Notes: a model not told the origin generated them from the letters alone. Shown: positions 16,115 to 24,219, counted from the first letter of the stretch. The stretch is DNA of 60,590 bases from Prochlorococcus sp. AG-355-P07 (GCA_003280575.1 QCEN01000010.1:1-60590); one strand, 5' to 3'. Numbers and translations: made by a program.

Positions 16115-16240
16115 GATTAATAAAATCTAATAAATACATTAAAGCTTGCATTAGTTCATCGTGGAATTATTTATTTAATTTCAAAATTTAAAAACTTTCC
16201 TAGACGCTAAAAGGAATCTGGAAATTTCTGACAATAAAAT

Positions 16241-17737
16241 TTAGAAATCTAATTTCAGTTCGTATTGTTTTTCCTTTTCCTTAGAAACATTTTTTTTATT
16301 ATTTATGTTTTTTCTAGGCCTTTTTCTAGAGCCATGCTTTAAATAAATTTCTTTTGAGATATCCCAATATCCATCCTTTTTAGTGATTTCCTGAATTTTC
16401 TTCTTTGCAGTTTTAGTGCTAATTGGAATGTCAATTATTGGTCTTATGTAATTAATTTGTTCATATTCTTCTTGATTAAATCTAGATAGTAGCCATGGTT
16501 CATGAATGAAATTAAGTGATATATCTTTTAATTCTGGTATCCATTTTTTTATAAATTTACCTTGAGGATCATGATCTTTTCCCTGCTTAATAGGATTATA
16601 AATTCTATTCGTATTTATAGACGTAGTTCCAGATTGCATTTGGCATTGGTTCCAATGTATTCCAGGCTCATAATCTACAAATTTATTTGCTAATTCAGAA
16701 CCTGAATCTTGCCATGGTAACCATAAATTATAGCTAGCAAAAGACATTAACATCGCTCGCATCCTGAAGTTAATCCATCCATTGAAATTTAATGAACGCA
16801 TACATGCATCTATAAAAGGAAAGCCCGTATTACCTGAACTCCATGAATAAAGTAATTCATTATTTTTTTCTCTAATATTTTTAAAAAAAGGATGGTATTC
16901 CCTAAACTCTAGTTCTGGCTCACTTTCAAGTTTCTGAATAAAATGACAATGCCAAGTTAATCTGCTTTTTAACATCGTAGAATTATTGTTTTTTGATATA
17001 TTTGCCTTTTTAAAAATTTCTTTTAATGAAATGCATCCCCAACAAATATATGGGGATAGTCTTGTACAACTATCAAATGATTTTTCTGGGCTAGATATAT
17101 CTTTTGAATAAGAATCTAATTTATTACTAAAGAAGTATTGCATTCTCTCTAAACCTTTCTTTCTTCCGCCTTGCATTCTTCCTGGACACTTTTCATTTTT
17201 AAAGGAAAAAATCTCGTCTGAGGGTATTTCTCCAATATTAAAGTTAATAGGATTAATTCTTAATGGAGCTTTAAGTAAGTTTTTTTCGGAATTTTTTTGC
17301 CACTTTTTAGACCAATTATTCCTATCTAAATTTCCTCTAAAAACTGAAAATTGTAGAAATTCCTTCCAAATAATATTTTTGCTTAAAGCCCATTCTCTTA
17401 CTTTTTGATCTCTTATATAAGTAAGCCAATCTCCGGTTTCTTGATGGCTATATATACCTTTGATTTTAAATTTTGAACTAATTTCATTAAATATATTAAT
17501 AACATTCCCAGTCCTAATAATTAATGGTTGTCCAATCTCAGCAAGTGCATTTCTTAAATCTATTAAACTTTCTTTGCAAAATTGCCATTGTCTATCTGAA
17601 TGAGTATTTTGTCTCCAAATATCTAACTCAATAATATAAATAGGTAAAATATCATTGTCTTTTATAGACTCACAGAGAGCTTCGTTATCAAAAACTCTTA
17701 AATCTTTCTTAAACCATAAGATATTTATTTCTTTCAT
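16241..17737 (-). CDS. FAD-binding DNA photolyase / cryptochrome
   Basis: A 498-residue member of the photolyase/cryptochrome family, light-driven repair of pyrimidine dimers or blue-light sensing. The N-terminal Rossmann domain starts ILWFKKDLRVFDN. The FAD domain has TRLSPYICWGCIS, FPFIDACMRSL, GWINFRMRAMLMSF and DYEPGIHWNQCQMQSGT with its following NRIYNP. These are the usual flavin pocket motifs. The basic tail (GSRKRPRK) may bind DNA. Sequence alone does not separate repair enzyme from cryptochrome. A second, unrelated-type photolyase lies at 57624. Confidence 0.85.
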   Translation of the reverse strand: MKEINILWFKKDLRVFDNEALCESIKDNDILPIYIIELDIWRQNTHSDRQWQFCKESLIDLRNALAEIGQPLIIRTGNVINIFNEISSKFKIKGIYSHQETGDWLTYIRDQKVREWALSKNIIWKEFLQFSVFRGNLDRNNWSKKWQKNSEKNLLKAPLRINPINFNIGEIPSDEIFSFKNEKCPGRMQGGRKKGLERMQYFFSNKLDSYSKDISSPEKSFDSCTRLSPYICWGCISLKEIFKKANISKNNNSTMLKSRLTWHCHFIQKLESEPELEFREYHPFFKNIREKNNELLYSWSSGNTGFPFIDACMRSLNFNGWINFRMRAMLMSFASYNLWLPWQDSGSELANKFVDYEPGIHWNQCQMQSGTTSINTNRIYNPIKQGKDHDPQGKFIKKWIPELKDISLNFIHEPWLLSRFNQEEYEQINYIRPIIDIPISTKTAKKKIQEITKKDGYWDISKEIYLKHGSRKRPRKNINNKKNVSKEKEKQYELKLDF

Positions 17738-17823
17738 AATTTTTTCTTTTAATCCTAGAAAAATAAGATTAAGTTTGTAGTTAAAAAATATAAAAAATTT
17801 TAGAATAACTAAAAATCAAAAAG

Positions 17824-18447
17824 ATGAAAATAACAAAAAAACTTTGGGAGGATAATTATGAGATTGCTTTACTAAGTTTAAATACAAAATTTGTTCAAGG
17901 GTTAAAGAATGGAAGCCTCCCTAAAAAAATATTTCAAGAGTATTTAGCTCAAGATTATTTCTTTTTAGAGACTTTTGCTAAGGCATATGGTCTTGCAGTT
18001 TCTAAATCAAAAGATAAGTACTCAATAAGGAAGTTGAGTGAACTTTTAATGGGGGTTTCAGAGGAGTTAATACTTCATGAAACTTATGCAAAAGAATGGG
18101 ATATTGATTTGTCTAATAACTATATAAAAAAAGCTACAAAAAATTATACAGATTTCCTTGATGATACTTCCAAGAGACTTAGCTCCGTTGAAATAATGTT
18201 TGCAATGACTCCATGTATGCGACTTTATTCTTGGATAGGAAAAAGTTTGTATAAGGAGGATTTTGACATTAAATATAAAGAATGGATAATTACTTACTCT
18301 AATGAAAGCTTTGATAATTTAGCAAATTCACTAGAAAATCTTATTGAGACCAATAACGAAACATATGATATTAATCAAGCAAAATATTTATACAAAACAG
18401 CAATGGAATTAGAGTTGGATTTTTTTAATGCATATTCAGACTTCTAA
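17824..18447 (+). CDS. tenA: TenA family aminopyrimidine salvage enzyme
   Basis: A 207-residue helical TenA/thiaminase II. It hydrolyses degraded thiamine (aminopyrimidines) to HMP. Cys131 in AMTPCMRLYSW corresponds to the catalytic cysteine of the TenA_C class. It is followed 49 bases later by thiD, which phosphorylates HMP, so the two form a thiamine-salvage unit. It is divergent from the photolyase, with 86 bases of shared promoter region. Confidence 0.88.
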   Translation: MKITKKLWEDNYEIALLSLNTKFVQGLKNGSLPKKIFQEYLAQDYFFLETFAKAYGLAVSKSKDKYSIRKLSELLMGVSEELILHETYAKEWDIDLSNNYIKKATKNYTDFLDDTSKRLSSVEIMFAMTPCMRLYSWIGKSLYKEDFDIKYKEWIITYSNESFDNLANSLENLIETNNETYDINQAKYLYKTAMELELDFFNAYSDF

Positions 18448-18496
18448 TTTTAATTAGAATTTATTTATAGTACTTTCAAAGACGAATTTATAAATT

Positions 18497-19276
18497 ATGT
18501 ATTCAAAAATTGCACTTTCAATAGGGGGTAGTGACTCCGGGGGTGGAGCAGGTATACAGGCTGATTTGAGAACTTTTATGGCCCTTAAAGTACATGGATG
18601 TTCTGTTATTACATGTATCACTGCACAAAATAGTTTAGAGGTTAGATGCGTTGAACCAGTAGAGAAGAATACTTTATTAAGTCAGTTAGATACTTTATTT
18701 GCTGATTTTGGTATTGATGCATTAAAAACTGGAATGTTATTAAATGAAAGGATAATTAATGATACTGCTTCAAAATTAAATACTTATACAATAACCAAAA
18801 TTATTGACCCAGTAATGGTTACAAGAACTGGTTCTAAATTACTTGAAGATTCTGCGATTAATGCTTATAAAAAACTTTTATTGCCAATTGCAGATTTGGT
18901 AACTCCAAATATTTATGAAGCAAATCTACTTTCTGGTTTAGAAATAAGGAGTGAAGAAGACATCGAAAATTCCGCAAGAAATATTATTGATCTTGGAGCT
19001 AAAGCGGTACTTATAAAAGGTGGAGGTTTAACAGATATGAAAGGGAAGGATTTTTTTCTTGACATTAATGGTAGAAAAGATTGGCTCTTTAATAATTTTA
19101 TAAATACAGAAAATACCCATGGTAGCGGCTGCACTTTAAGTGCTGCTATTTGTGGTTACAAGGCTCTAGGTTTTGATCTGATTGATTCGATACAAAAAGC
19201 GAAATTATTTGTTGAGAAATCTTTAGAAAATTCTTATAAAATAGGATCTGGCCCTGGTCCCTTAGGTCATTATTAA
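18497..19276 (+). CDS. thiD: Hydroxymethylpyrimidine/phosphomethylpyrimidine kinase
   Basis: A 259-residue ribokinase-fold kinase making HMP-pyrophosphate for thiamine synthesis. It begins [21 protein letters not shown] (the family signature), keeps KTGML, DPVMV and TPNIYEA, and ends with the anion-hole motif [13 protein letters not shown] (catalytic Cys replaced or kept within GSGCT as usual). Complete and standard in length. Downstream partner of tenA. Confidence 0.95.
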   Translation: MYSKIALSIGGSDSGGGAGIQADLRTFMALKVHGCSVITCITAQNSLEVRCVEPVEKNTLLSQLDTLFADFGIDALKTGMLLNERIINDTASKLNTYTITKIIDPVMVTRTGSKLLEDSAINAYKKLLLPIADLVTPNIYEANLLSGLEIRSEEDIENSARNIIDLGAKAVLIKGGGLTDMKGKDFFLDINGRKDWLFNNFINTENTHGSGCTLSAAICGYKALGFDLIDSIQKAKLFVEKSLENSYKIGSGPGPLGHY

Positions 19277-19294
19277 TTATTTATAGAAGTGGAG

Positions 19295-19480
19295 TTAGAA
19301 CCACCATTTTCTATAGGGCTTTTTTAAAAATAAGATTTCTTCAGTCTCCCATCCTCCCTCTAACCACTCAAGATGCTCAAGTAGTAAAGACTCACTTTCC
19401 CTTTTGCTTAATTGCCCAATTCTATTAGCAATACCATCGAACCTTACTTTCATCAATTCCTCAATCTTGATGTTATTCAT
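19295..19480 (-). CDS. Conserved small hypothetical protein
   Basis: A 61-residue soluble protein: a helical N-terminus (KIEELMKVRFDGIANRIGQ), LSKRESESLLLEHLEWLEGGWETEE, and a basic aromatic end (KPYRKWWF). It looks conserved. Convergent with thiD. Function unknown. Confidence 0.55.
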   Translation of the reverse strand: MNNIKIEELMKVRFDGIANRIGQLSKRESESLLLEHLEWLEGGWETEEILFLKKPYRKWWF

Positions 19481-19662
19481 AGGTTTAATAATAAATTTTT
19501 TCTACTCTTACTTGCATACATTTTCTTGTCAACGATTTAATTTTATTTGTTTACTAGCAGTTCTTAAATATGTATTAATTACAACTTTTTAAAATAGATA
19601 GTAATTAAGACTTATTCACATAGATTTAATTTAAGACTAATTTATAAAAAAATACTTTAACT

Positions 19663-19806
19663 ATGAATAAAGAAGAAACAGCAAAGCAAAAAACTATTTT
19701 AAATGTAGGCTATTGTGAAACGACCTCTGAATGGCTCAATAGAATCATTACTGAACTGGCAGATGAAAATAAAAATTTTGTAGATTTGTCAGTTATTTGT
19801 GCTTAA
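19663..19806 (+). CDS. Small hypothetical protein
   Basis: A 47-residue ORF (MNKEETAKQKTIL start) with a helix around SEWLNRIITELADENK and a hydrophobic end (VDLSVICA). Two cysteines. It is too short for family assignment. Confidence 0.4.
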   Translation: MNKEETAKQKTILNVGYCETTSEWLNRIITELADENKNFVDLSVICA

Positions 19807-19888
19807 TTTTTTAGAAAATATATTTTATTTTGATTTATTTTCAGTTACCTTTTAAGTATAAGAGAAATTTAAAATATATTTTTGTGAT

Positions 19889-20356
19889 GTGAATCCTAAT
19901 AAAAAAAACATAGAAATAATTAAACAATTAAATTTATCTCCTCATCCTGAGGATGGATGGTTTAGAGAGATAGTAAGGAGTGAGAATTCTCTAATAAGGG
20001 AAGATGGCCAAAGTAGAAATTTTATCACGGGAATTTATTATCTTTTGGAGAGAGATGCAAAAAGTGCTTGGCACAGAGTAAAAAATGCTGATGAAATTTG
20101 GATTTATTTAAGGGGCGATCCTCTAAATTTATGGTGCCTAGATGATGATAATAAGTTAATAAGAAATTTAATTTTAGATTCCAATAATCCAGTAGAAATG
20201 ATCCCATCTGGATATTGGCAAGCTGCAAAAAGTACAGGCGAATTTACTTTGGTAAGTTGTTGTGTTGGTCCTGGATTTGATTTTAAGGATTTTGAATTGC
20301 TAAGAAATACAAATCATACGTCTAGATTAGATAAAGCAACTAATGATCTTATGTGA
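19889..20356 (+). CDS. Cupin domain protein (DUF985 family)
   Basis: A 155-residue cupin. The early LNLSPHPEDGWFREI stretch and FITGIYYLLERDAKSAWHRVKNADEIWIYLRGDPL match the DUF985 cupin pattern with a metal-site His/Glu pair; VIPSGYW-like and LVSCCVGPGFDFKDFEL follow. Such proteins are single-domain beta barrels, probably sugar- or metabolite-related, with no settled function. GTG start. Confidence 0.8.
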   Translation: MNPNKKNIEIIKQLNLSPHPEDGWFREIVRSENSLIREDGQSRNFITGIYYLLERDAKSAWHRVKNADEIWIYLRGDPLNLWCLDDDNKLIRNLILDSNNPVEMIPSGYWQAAKSTGEFTLVSCCVGPGFDFKDFELLRNTNHTSRLDKATNDLM

Positions 20357-20425
20357 GATTTTTTCGTTTATATTTTTGAAATTATCCTTTAGATTTATAA
20401 GACTACTTAATCAATCTATAATTTA

Positions 20426-20803
20426 ATGAATCAAAATCCTGTCAAAACAATTGGTATTAATGATGAACCAAGAAAAGATTCACACATAGTATATGTAAAT
20501 CAGGCTGATGGATTAAAAGACATCCTTAATAAGGAATTTGATGAATGGTCGAATTTTGATAGTTGGGAAAGTATTTCTGTTCAGCAATGGATTTTTTCTA
20601 GGGCTTTGGAGGTTTTCAGAGGTAAGAAAATTGATATTAAATGTGATTGTTGTGAACATAATGATTTAATCCCAAATGATTTTGCGAGCATTAAAAAGGA
20701 AAAATGCTTTGGTAAAAAAAGTGCATATATGATCGAAAAAATTGTAGATGAAATTGTATTAGCTAAGGCAAGAAGAGAAAGTGATGGAACATATTCTGCG
20801 TAA
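20426..20803 (+). CDS. Conserved hypothetical protein with Cys cluster
   Basis: A 125-residue soluble protein. The middle contains IKCDCCEHND with three close cysteines and another cysteine at KEKCFG, a possible metal site. A SWESISVQQWIFSRALE helix precedes it. It follows the cupin gene by 69 bases on the same strand. Function unknown. Confidence 0.55.
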   Translation: MNQNPVKTIGINDEPRKDSHIVYVNQADGLKDILNKEFDEWSNFDSWESISVQQWIFSRALEVFRGKKIDIKCDCCEHNDLIPNDFASIKKEKCFGKKSAYMIEKIVDEIVLAKARRESDGTYSA

Positions 20804-20839
20804 GATTCATAAATATTTGTGGAGTGAAAAATTTTTTAC

Positions 20840-21022
20840 TTACCAGTGAAAATTATCAGAAGAACCAATCGTTAAATTTCTAGTGGACATCTTATGGAAC
20901 TTAAAGTGTACCGAATCACTGAACTCCTTTTCATCTGAGTAATTCACGAGATCCACTGGGTCGATGTTTTCATCGAACCATGCATCATATTCAATATGGT
21001 TAGGTTCAGCAAAAAAACTCAT
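20840..21022 (-). CDS. Small acidic hypothetical protein
   Basis: 60 residues from the ATG at 21022 (MSFFAEPNHIEYDAWFDEN), strongly acidic, ending SSDNFHW. Two further in-frame codons lie upstream. Convergent with the gene at 20426. No family recognised. Confidence 0.5.
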   Translation of the reverse strand: MSFFAEPNHIEYDAWFDENIDPVDLVNYSDEKEFSDSVHFKFHKMSTRNLTIGSSDNFHW

Positions 21023-21192
21023 AACCAATTAATAGCCATTGAAAAATTTACAAACGGTACATGCGATACCAAATAAAGATTTTTTTTCGCGAATTCATAT
21101 TGAAAAAAGCTTAAAAATCTAAATTTAAAGATAATTTGAATGCTTTTTAAATTATGGTTTTTAAATTGAAATTACATTCTTAATTTTTATTT

Positions 21193-21513
21193 ATGGCTTA
21201 CTATCACGTTCATGGACTAATTCCAGATGGAATTTCTCAGTCCGAAGGTTATAAAATGTTCGAGCAGTATATCGCTTCCGGTGCACCTATGGATAATTTT
21301 GATGGATTTGAATTGGTAAGTAGATTCCATGCTCCTGAAACTGGAGAGGTTTTTGTTACTTTCAAGGCTGATAATCACTTAGCAATATCTCAACATTTTG
21401 GAGTGTGGAGAGCTAAATTTGGTCTAGATTGGAATATCACTGCTGTTTTAAATGATGATGAGGTTATTCAAAGAAACAAAAAAGTTGCTGATGCTGTTGC
21501 CACAATGGGATAA
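21193..21513 (+). CDS. DUF3303-like alpha/beta protein
   Basis: A 106-residue protein whose strands and aromatic residues (AYYHVHGLIPDG, FDGFELVSRFHAPETGEVFVTFKAD, WRAKFGLDWNI) resemble DUF3303, a dimeric ferredoxin-like (ABM-type) fold. The GNAT and monooxygenase genes nearby are unrelated. A hairpin with poly-T follows the stop and leads into the next gene. Confidence 0.6.
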   Translation: MAYYHVHGLIPDGISQSEGYKMFEQYIASGAPMDNFDGFELVSRFHAPETGEVFVTFKADNHLAISQHFGVWRAKFGLDWNITAVLNDDEVIQRNKKVADAVATMG

Positions 21514-21541
21514 TTAAACTGATTGACAGTCGATCTACAAT

Positions 21542-21565
21542 AAGGAGCAACTAGCTCCTTTTTTT
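21542..21565 (+). terminator. Terminator/attenuator touching the next ATG
   Basis: Stem AAGGAGC/GCTCCTT with loop AACTA, then a T run whose last base is immediately followed by the ATG at 21566. The 5' arm contains AAGGAG, which is also the only Shine-Dalgarno-like sequence for the next gene, so folding and ribosome access compete. Confidence 0.8.
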
Positions 21566-21844
21566 ATGTCTCTTGAAACTACTGTTTTCACATTCAAAAT
21601 TAGTGTCCCTTTTGAAGAATGGGCTGCGGTTTATGACAGCGAAGAAAATATAAAAATGAATAAAGAGCGTGGAATTATTTGCTTATACAAAGGTGTAAAG
21701 AAAGATGATCCAACAAGTGTAATTCTTATTGAGCAGGGTGAAGAAGGTAAATCAATAGCTATGTTTGCAGATCCAGCAGTGAAACCATTAATTGAGAGTG
21801 CAGGTCATATTTACGACTCAACGGTTATATCCAGTTATTTTTAA
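21566..21844 (+). CDS. DUF3764 family protein
   Basis: A 92-residue protein matching the DUF3764 family of marine picocyanobacteria: TTVFTFKISVPFEEWAAVYDSEEN at the start, GIICLYKGVKKDDP, then VILIEQGEEG and a C-terminal ISSYF. A small ferredoxin-like fold is likely; function unknown. Its ATG abuts the T run of a hairpin, and the next gene starts on the base after its stop. Confidence 0.75.
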   Translation: MSLETTVFTFKISVPFEEWAAVYDSEENIKMNKERGIICLYKGVKKDDPTSVILIEQGEEGKSIAMFADPAVKPLIESAGHIYDSTVISSYF

Positions 21845-22348
21845 GTGAAGAGCTTAATTCTTACTGCAATATTATTTTTATTTCCTTTTTACGCTCAAGC
21901 TGGCTTTCCAGAAGGTGAGAATGGTTATGATCTGAAAAAAATCGAAGAATCTTTTAGATTACCCTGTGATGAAATTGGAAATGATGACTGTATCGCAAGA
22001 GCATTGGGAATTGGTGCCTGTACATGGGTATTTGGAATAAACAAGGATAAAGAGCCTGCAGAAGCTTTAAAAATTGCAGATAGTGTTTTAATTGCTCTTC
22101 TTAAAGGAAATAATCTTGATTTAAAATCAATGCTTGAAAAAGATGGATTAATTAAAAATGATATTAAAAAAGAAGCCACTTATAGAATTAACTTCTGTAG
22201 AGAAGAGACAAAAAAAGCTATTCCAAAATTAATCAAGAAATTGCCTGAGGGTGTCGTATTGGATGAAGAGAGAATTGAGGATTTAACCAGAGTTTTTCCT
22301 CTGCAATATTTAAGTATGTTTGAGCAATTTAGCAAATCTAAAAAGTGA
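21845..22348 (+). CDS. Secreted conserved hypothetical protein
   Basis: 167 residues with a signal peptide (MKSLILTAILFLFPFYAQA, cut after AQA at about 19). The mature part is helical with several cysteines (LPCDEIGNDDC, GACTWVF, INFCREE) that probably pair in the periplasm or lumen. The GTG start follows the stop of the DUF3764 gene directly, implying translational coupling. Function unknown. Confidence 0.6.
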   Translation: MKSLILTAILFLFPFYAQAGFPEGENGYDLKKIEESFRLPCDEIGNDDCIARALGIGACTWVFGINKDKEPAEALKIADSVLIALLKGNNLDLKSMLEKDGLIKNDIKKEATYRINFCREETKKAIPKLIKKLPEGVVLDEERIEDLTRVFPLQYLSMFEQFSKSKK

Positions 22349-22494
22349 AATTTTTACTACTGACTCCTATATTCAAACGTTTTAAAAAGAGTACTTTTTT
22401 CTCATCACTTAATCAGAATTCTTGTCCTGTTTATGATGCTGAAGAGATAAAAAAAAAAGAACAACAAAAAGCTATTAAAAAGTTATACCCATAA
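22345..22494 (+). CDS. Small basic hypothetical protein
   Basis: A 49-residue ORF whose GTG overlaps the previous stop by four bases (GTGA). Basic, with VYDAEEIKKKEQQKAIKK in its second half. It ends just before a pair of hairpins. The coupling to the upstream gene argues for it being translated. Confidence 0.5.
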   Translation: MKFLLLTPIFKRFKKSTFFSSLNQNSCPVYDAEEIKKKEQQKAIKKLYP

Positions 22495-22519
22495 AAAAAA
22501 AGGGCGTTAGCTTCGCCCC
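22493..22519 (-). terminator. Minus-strand hairpin terminator
   Basis: GGGCG/CGCCC stem with loop TTAGCTT (22502-22518), followed on the minus strand by nine T. It would stop leftward transcription before it runs into the upstream plus-strand genes. Confidence 0.6.
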
Positions 22520-22523
22520 AATC

Positions 22524-22558
22524 AAAAAGCGGGATAATCCCCATCACCCAGCTTTTTT
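22524..22558 (+). terminator. Plus-strand intrinsic terminator
   Basis: AAAAAGCGGG pairs with CCC-A-GCTTTTTT (one-base bulge), with the loop ATAATCCCCATCA. It ends the 21193-22494 gene group. The loop and 3' arm contain a 16-base segment repeated with one change at 22648. Confidence 0.7.
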
Positions 22559-22661
22559 AAAATCCTAGCACTATATATGGTGTTTGTAAGTAATAAAAAT
22601 TTACTATTGATGGAGTTGTTTGTATCTAATTAATTTGTCATGATAGAAATCCCCATCACTC

Positions 22662-22684
22662 AGGCTCGCAAGAGTCTTTTTTTT
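22662..22684 (+). terminator. Terminator/attenuator touching the next ATG
   Basis: Six-base-pair stem AGGCTC/GAGTCT closed by a GCAA tetraloop, then T8 running directly into the ATG at 22685. No other ribosome binding site is visible, so the element may control this gene. Confidence 0.7.
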
Positions 22685-23074
22685 ATGTCTATTTTTGGAT
22701 CAGATACTCCATTTATGCTTCTTGCAAAACTTAAAGTAAAGGAAGGTAAGGTTGCAGAATACTTAGAAATTGCGGATAAGACAGATAAAGCTGTTGAAGC
22801 TGAGGAACAAGGAATGCTCCATCATACTTTTGATCAAGATCCTGATGACCCTCTTCGTTTCGTATGGTCAGAAGTTTATAAAAATGATGATGCTTTACTA
22901 GCTCATTTAGCTAATCCAGCTTTAGGTGTTTATCTTGAGGCTCATGCAGAATTAGGAACTGATCTTTCTGTTGAATTTTACGGAACTGTGGGAGATAAAG
23001 TTATTGAAGCCATGAACGCAACAGGAGTTCCATATAAGATCTATAAAACAAAATTAGGATATAGCAGAGTTTAA
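22685..23074 (+). CDS. Antibiotic biosynthesis monooxygenase (ABM)-fold protein
   Basis: 129 residues from the ATG at 22685; a longer frame from 22640 would run through the hairpin and is unlikely. The PFMLLAKLKVKEGKVAEYLEIADK start, GMLHHTFDQDPDDPLRFVWSEVYKNDDALLAHL and the C-terminal strand form the dimeric ferredoxin-like ABM fold. Such proteins act as cofactor-free oxygenases or small-molecule binders; the substrate is unknown. Confidence 0.75.
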   Translation: MSIFGSDTPFMLLAKLKVKEGKVAEYLEIADKTDKAVEAEEQGMLHHTFDQDPDDPLRFVWSEVYKNDDALLAHLANPALGVYLEAHAELGTDLSVEFYGTVGDKVIEAMNATGVPYKIYKTKLGYSRV

Positions 23075-23102
23075 GGATAAGATTATTAACTAATTAGTTC
23101 GA

Positions 23103-23222
23103 CTAAATTATTAATAAGAATCTGAGTGCAAGCGGTAACCATAGGCATAGAAGCAGCATTAGTAAAAGAGTAATAGCATGGATATTTGGAATGTAATGCT
23201 CTTTTAAAATTTGTGTTTTCAT
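23103..23222 (-). CDS. Small membrane protein
   Basis: A 39-residue ORF (MKTQILKEHYIPNIHAI start) with one long helix (LLLMLLLCLWLPLAL). It begins three bases after the stop of the small gene upstream (23226-23315), so the two form a mini-operon. Confidence 0.5.
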   Translation of the reverse strand: MKTQILKEHYIPNIHAITLLLMLLLCLWLPLALRFLLII

Positions 23223-23225
23223 AAT

Positions 23226-23315
23226 TTATCTTGCCTTCTTAAGTTTGATTTCTCTTCTGATAAGCAATGCTATAACTACAACACACATGTTCATTAGAAA
23301 TAGGTCTAATGGCAT
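23226..23315 (-). CDS. Tiny membrane peptide
   Basis: A 29-residue ORF: hydrophobic start (MPLDLFLMNMCVVVIALL) and basic end (RREIKLKKAR). First gene of the mini-operon with 23103-23222. Confidence 0.45.
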   Translation of the reverse strand: MPLDLFLMNMCVVVIALLIRREIKLKKAR

Positions 23316-23377
23316 TTTTAAAAAAAGTCTCTAATTAATTAATAGCAAGATTATTGATTTATGGATCAGTAAATGAA

Positions 23378-23563
23378 TTAAATTGAGATTCTATCCAGCA
23401 TTAATACATCTTGAGCTTGAATTGTATCTCTCTTATCTTCATTTTCGGAATCTTTATAAGATTCAATCTCAGCTTGAATTTTTCTCTTATAAACTCCCTT
23501 AATATAGTCAATTTCTCTTCTTTCTTTATTAAGTATTGAAAATGGTGATCTTTTTAAGTTCAT
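23378..23563 (-). CDS. Small charged hypothetical protein
   Basis: A 61-residue soluble protein, basic then acidic (KERREIDYIKGVYKRKIQAEIESYKDSENEDKRD is its core region, positions 14-47), ending VLMLDRISI. A ribosome binding site (AGGAGA, read on the minus strand) lies just upstream of the ATG, supporting the start. Function unknown. Confidence 0.55.
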   Translation of the reverse strand: MNLKRSPFSILNKERREIDYIKGVYKRKIQAEIESYKDSENEDKRDTIQAQDVLMLDRISI

Positions 23564-23589
23564 AATAATCTCCTGAAAATAAGTTTTGA

Positions 23590-23727
23590 TTAGCTCCAGT
23601 TTTTATCAGATTCAACAAAGCTATCCAATGTTTGTTGATTTTTTGTTTCTTCTTCAAGAAGCTCTTCCTCTGATCTTTCTTCAAAATCAGATTTATAATC
23701 TTCTTTTACTTTGGATTTGGTAGGCAT
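23590..23727 (-). CDS. Small acidic protein
   Basis: A 45-residue, highly acidic ORF (SEEELLEEETKNQQ) with ATG start. It is preceded by a leader with a hairpin (23760-23780). Probably unstructured. I do not know a function. Confidence 0.5.
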   Translation of the reverse strand: MPTKSKVKEDYKSDFEERSEEELLEEETKNQQTLDSFVESDKNWS

Positions 23728-23759
23728 TTGCTCATGACGACTACAACTATGTTCTAACT

Positions 23760-23780
23760 AGTCGGAAAGGTCACCCGACT
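23760..23780 (-). promoter_or_regulatory. Leader hairpin
   Basis: AGTCGG/CCGACT stem with a nine-base loop lies about 35 bases upstream of the ATG at 23727. It is more GC-rich than its surroundings. A short alternative frame (ATG at 23735) overlaps the gene start. It may be a regulated leader; the evidence is only its structure and position. Confidence 0.35.
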
Positions 23781-23856
23781 TATAAATAGGTACGGTTTGA
23801 GGTACTCCTATATACGGATAAAGGATCAACAATTGAATTTGAATATGGTTAAAATG

Positions 23857-23956
23857 TTAAACATTTGGATCAATATTTCCCAAATAAGATTCATCATCAT
23901 TGTCAGACCAATAAGCATCAGTCTCAGATCGATTTAAAAAAAATATTTAGATTCAT
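23857..23956 (-). pseudogene. Small gene broken by a one-base indel in a poly-A/T run
   Basis: An ATG at 23956 opens MNLNIF and then reads into a stop after ten codons. Removing one base from the eight-A run at 23936-23943 joins it to an open frame ending ESYLGNIDPNV, giving an intact 32-residue acidic protein. The downstream half looks strongly coding (SETDAYWSDNDDE). It may be a true frameshift, a slippage-dependent gene or a sequencing error. Confidence 0.5.
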
Positions 23957-23958
23957 TT

Positions 23959-24096
23959 TCATATTTCTTCGGCAATCTTCCAATTAAAATTTATCCCTTT
24001 TTTTATTGGGTCTTTTTTCATGTCTTTCATCTCTTTTCTTATTTTGTTGTAGTATGCCAACTCTTCTGAATCATTAGAACCAAGACCAAAATTCAT
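23959..24096 (-). CDS. Small basic hypothetical protein
   Basis: 45 residues from the ATG at 24096 (MNFGLGSNDSEEL), with a Lys-rich helix (KIRKEMKDMKKDPIKKG). The same frame stays open about 25 codons further upstream without an ATG, so the start may lie earlier. It ends two bases before the next small gene. Confidence 0.45.
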   Translation of the reverse strand: MNFGLGSNDSEELAYYNKIRKEMKDMKKDPIKKGINFNWKIAEEI

Positions 24097-24219
24097 GATT
24101 GCCTCAATATATATATTCTGTGCATCCTGTATGACGATAATGGCATTTCTTAAAACGATGTTTTTAAACCATAAAACATATAAAAGTTATTTAAGACAAA
24201 TTAGTTTTATTAGGCTATA

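Noticed and set aside
22640-23074. ABM-fold gene starting at 22640
   Set aside because: The extra 15 codons run through a hairpin and T8 tract; the family starts at 22685.
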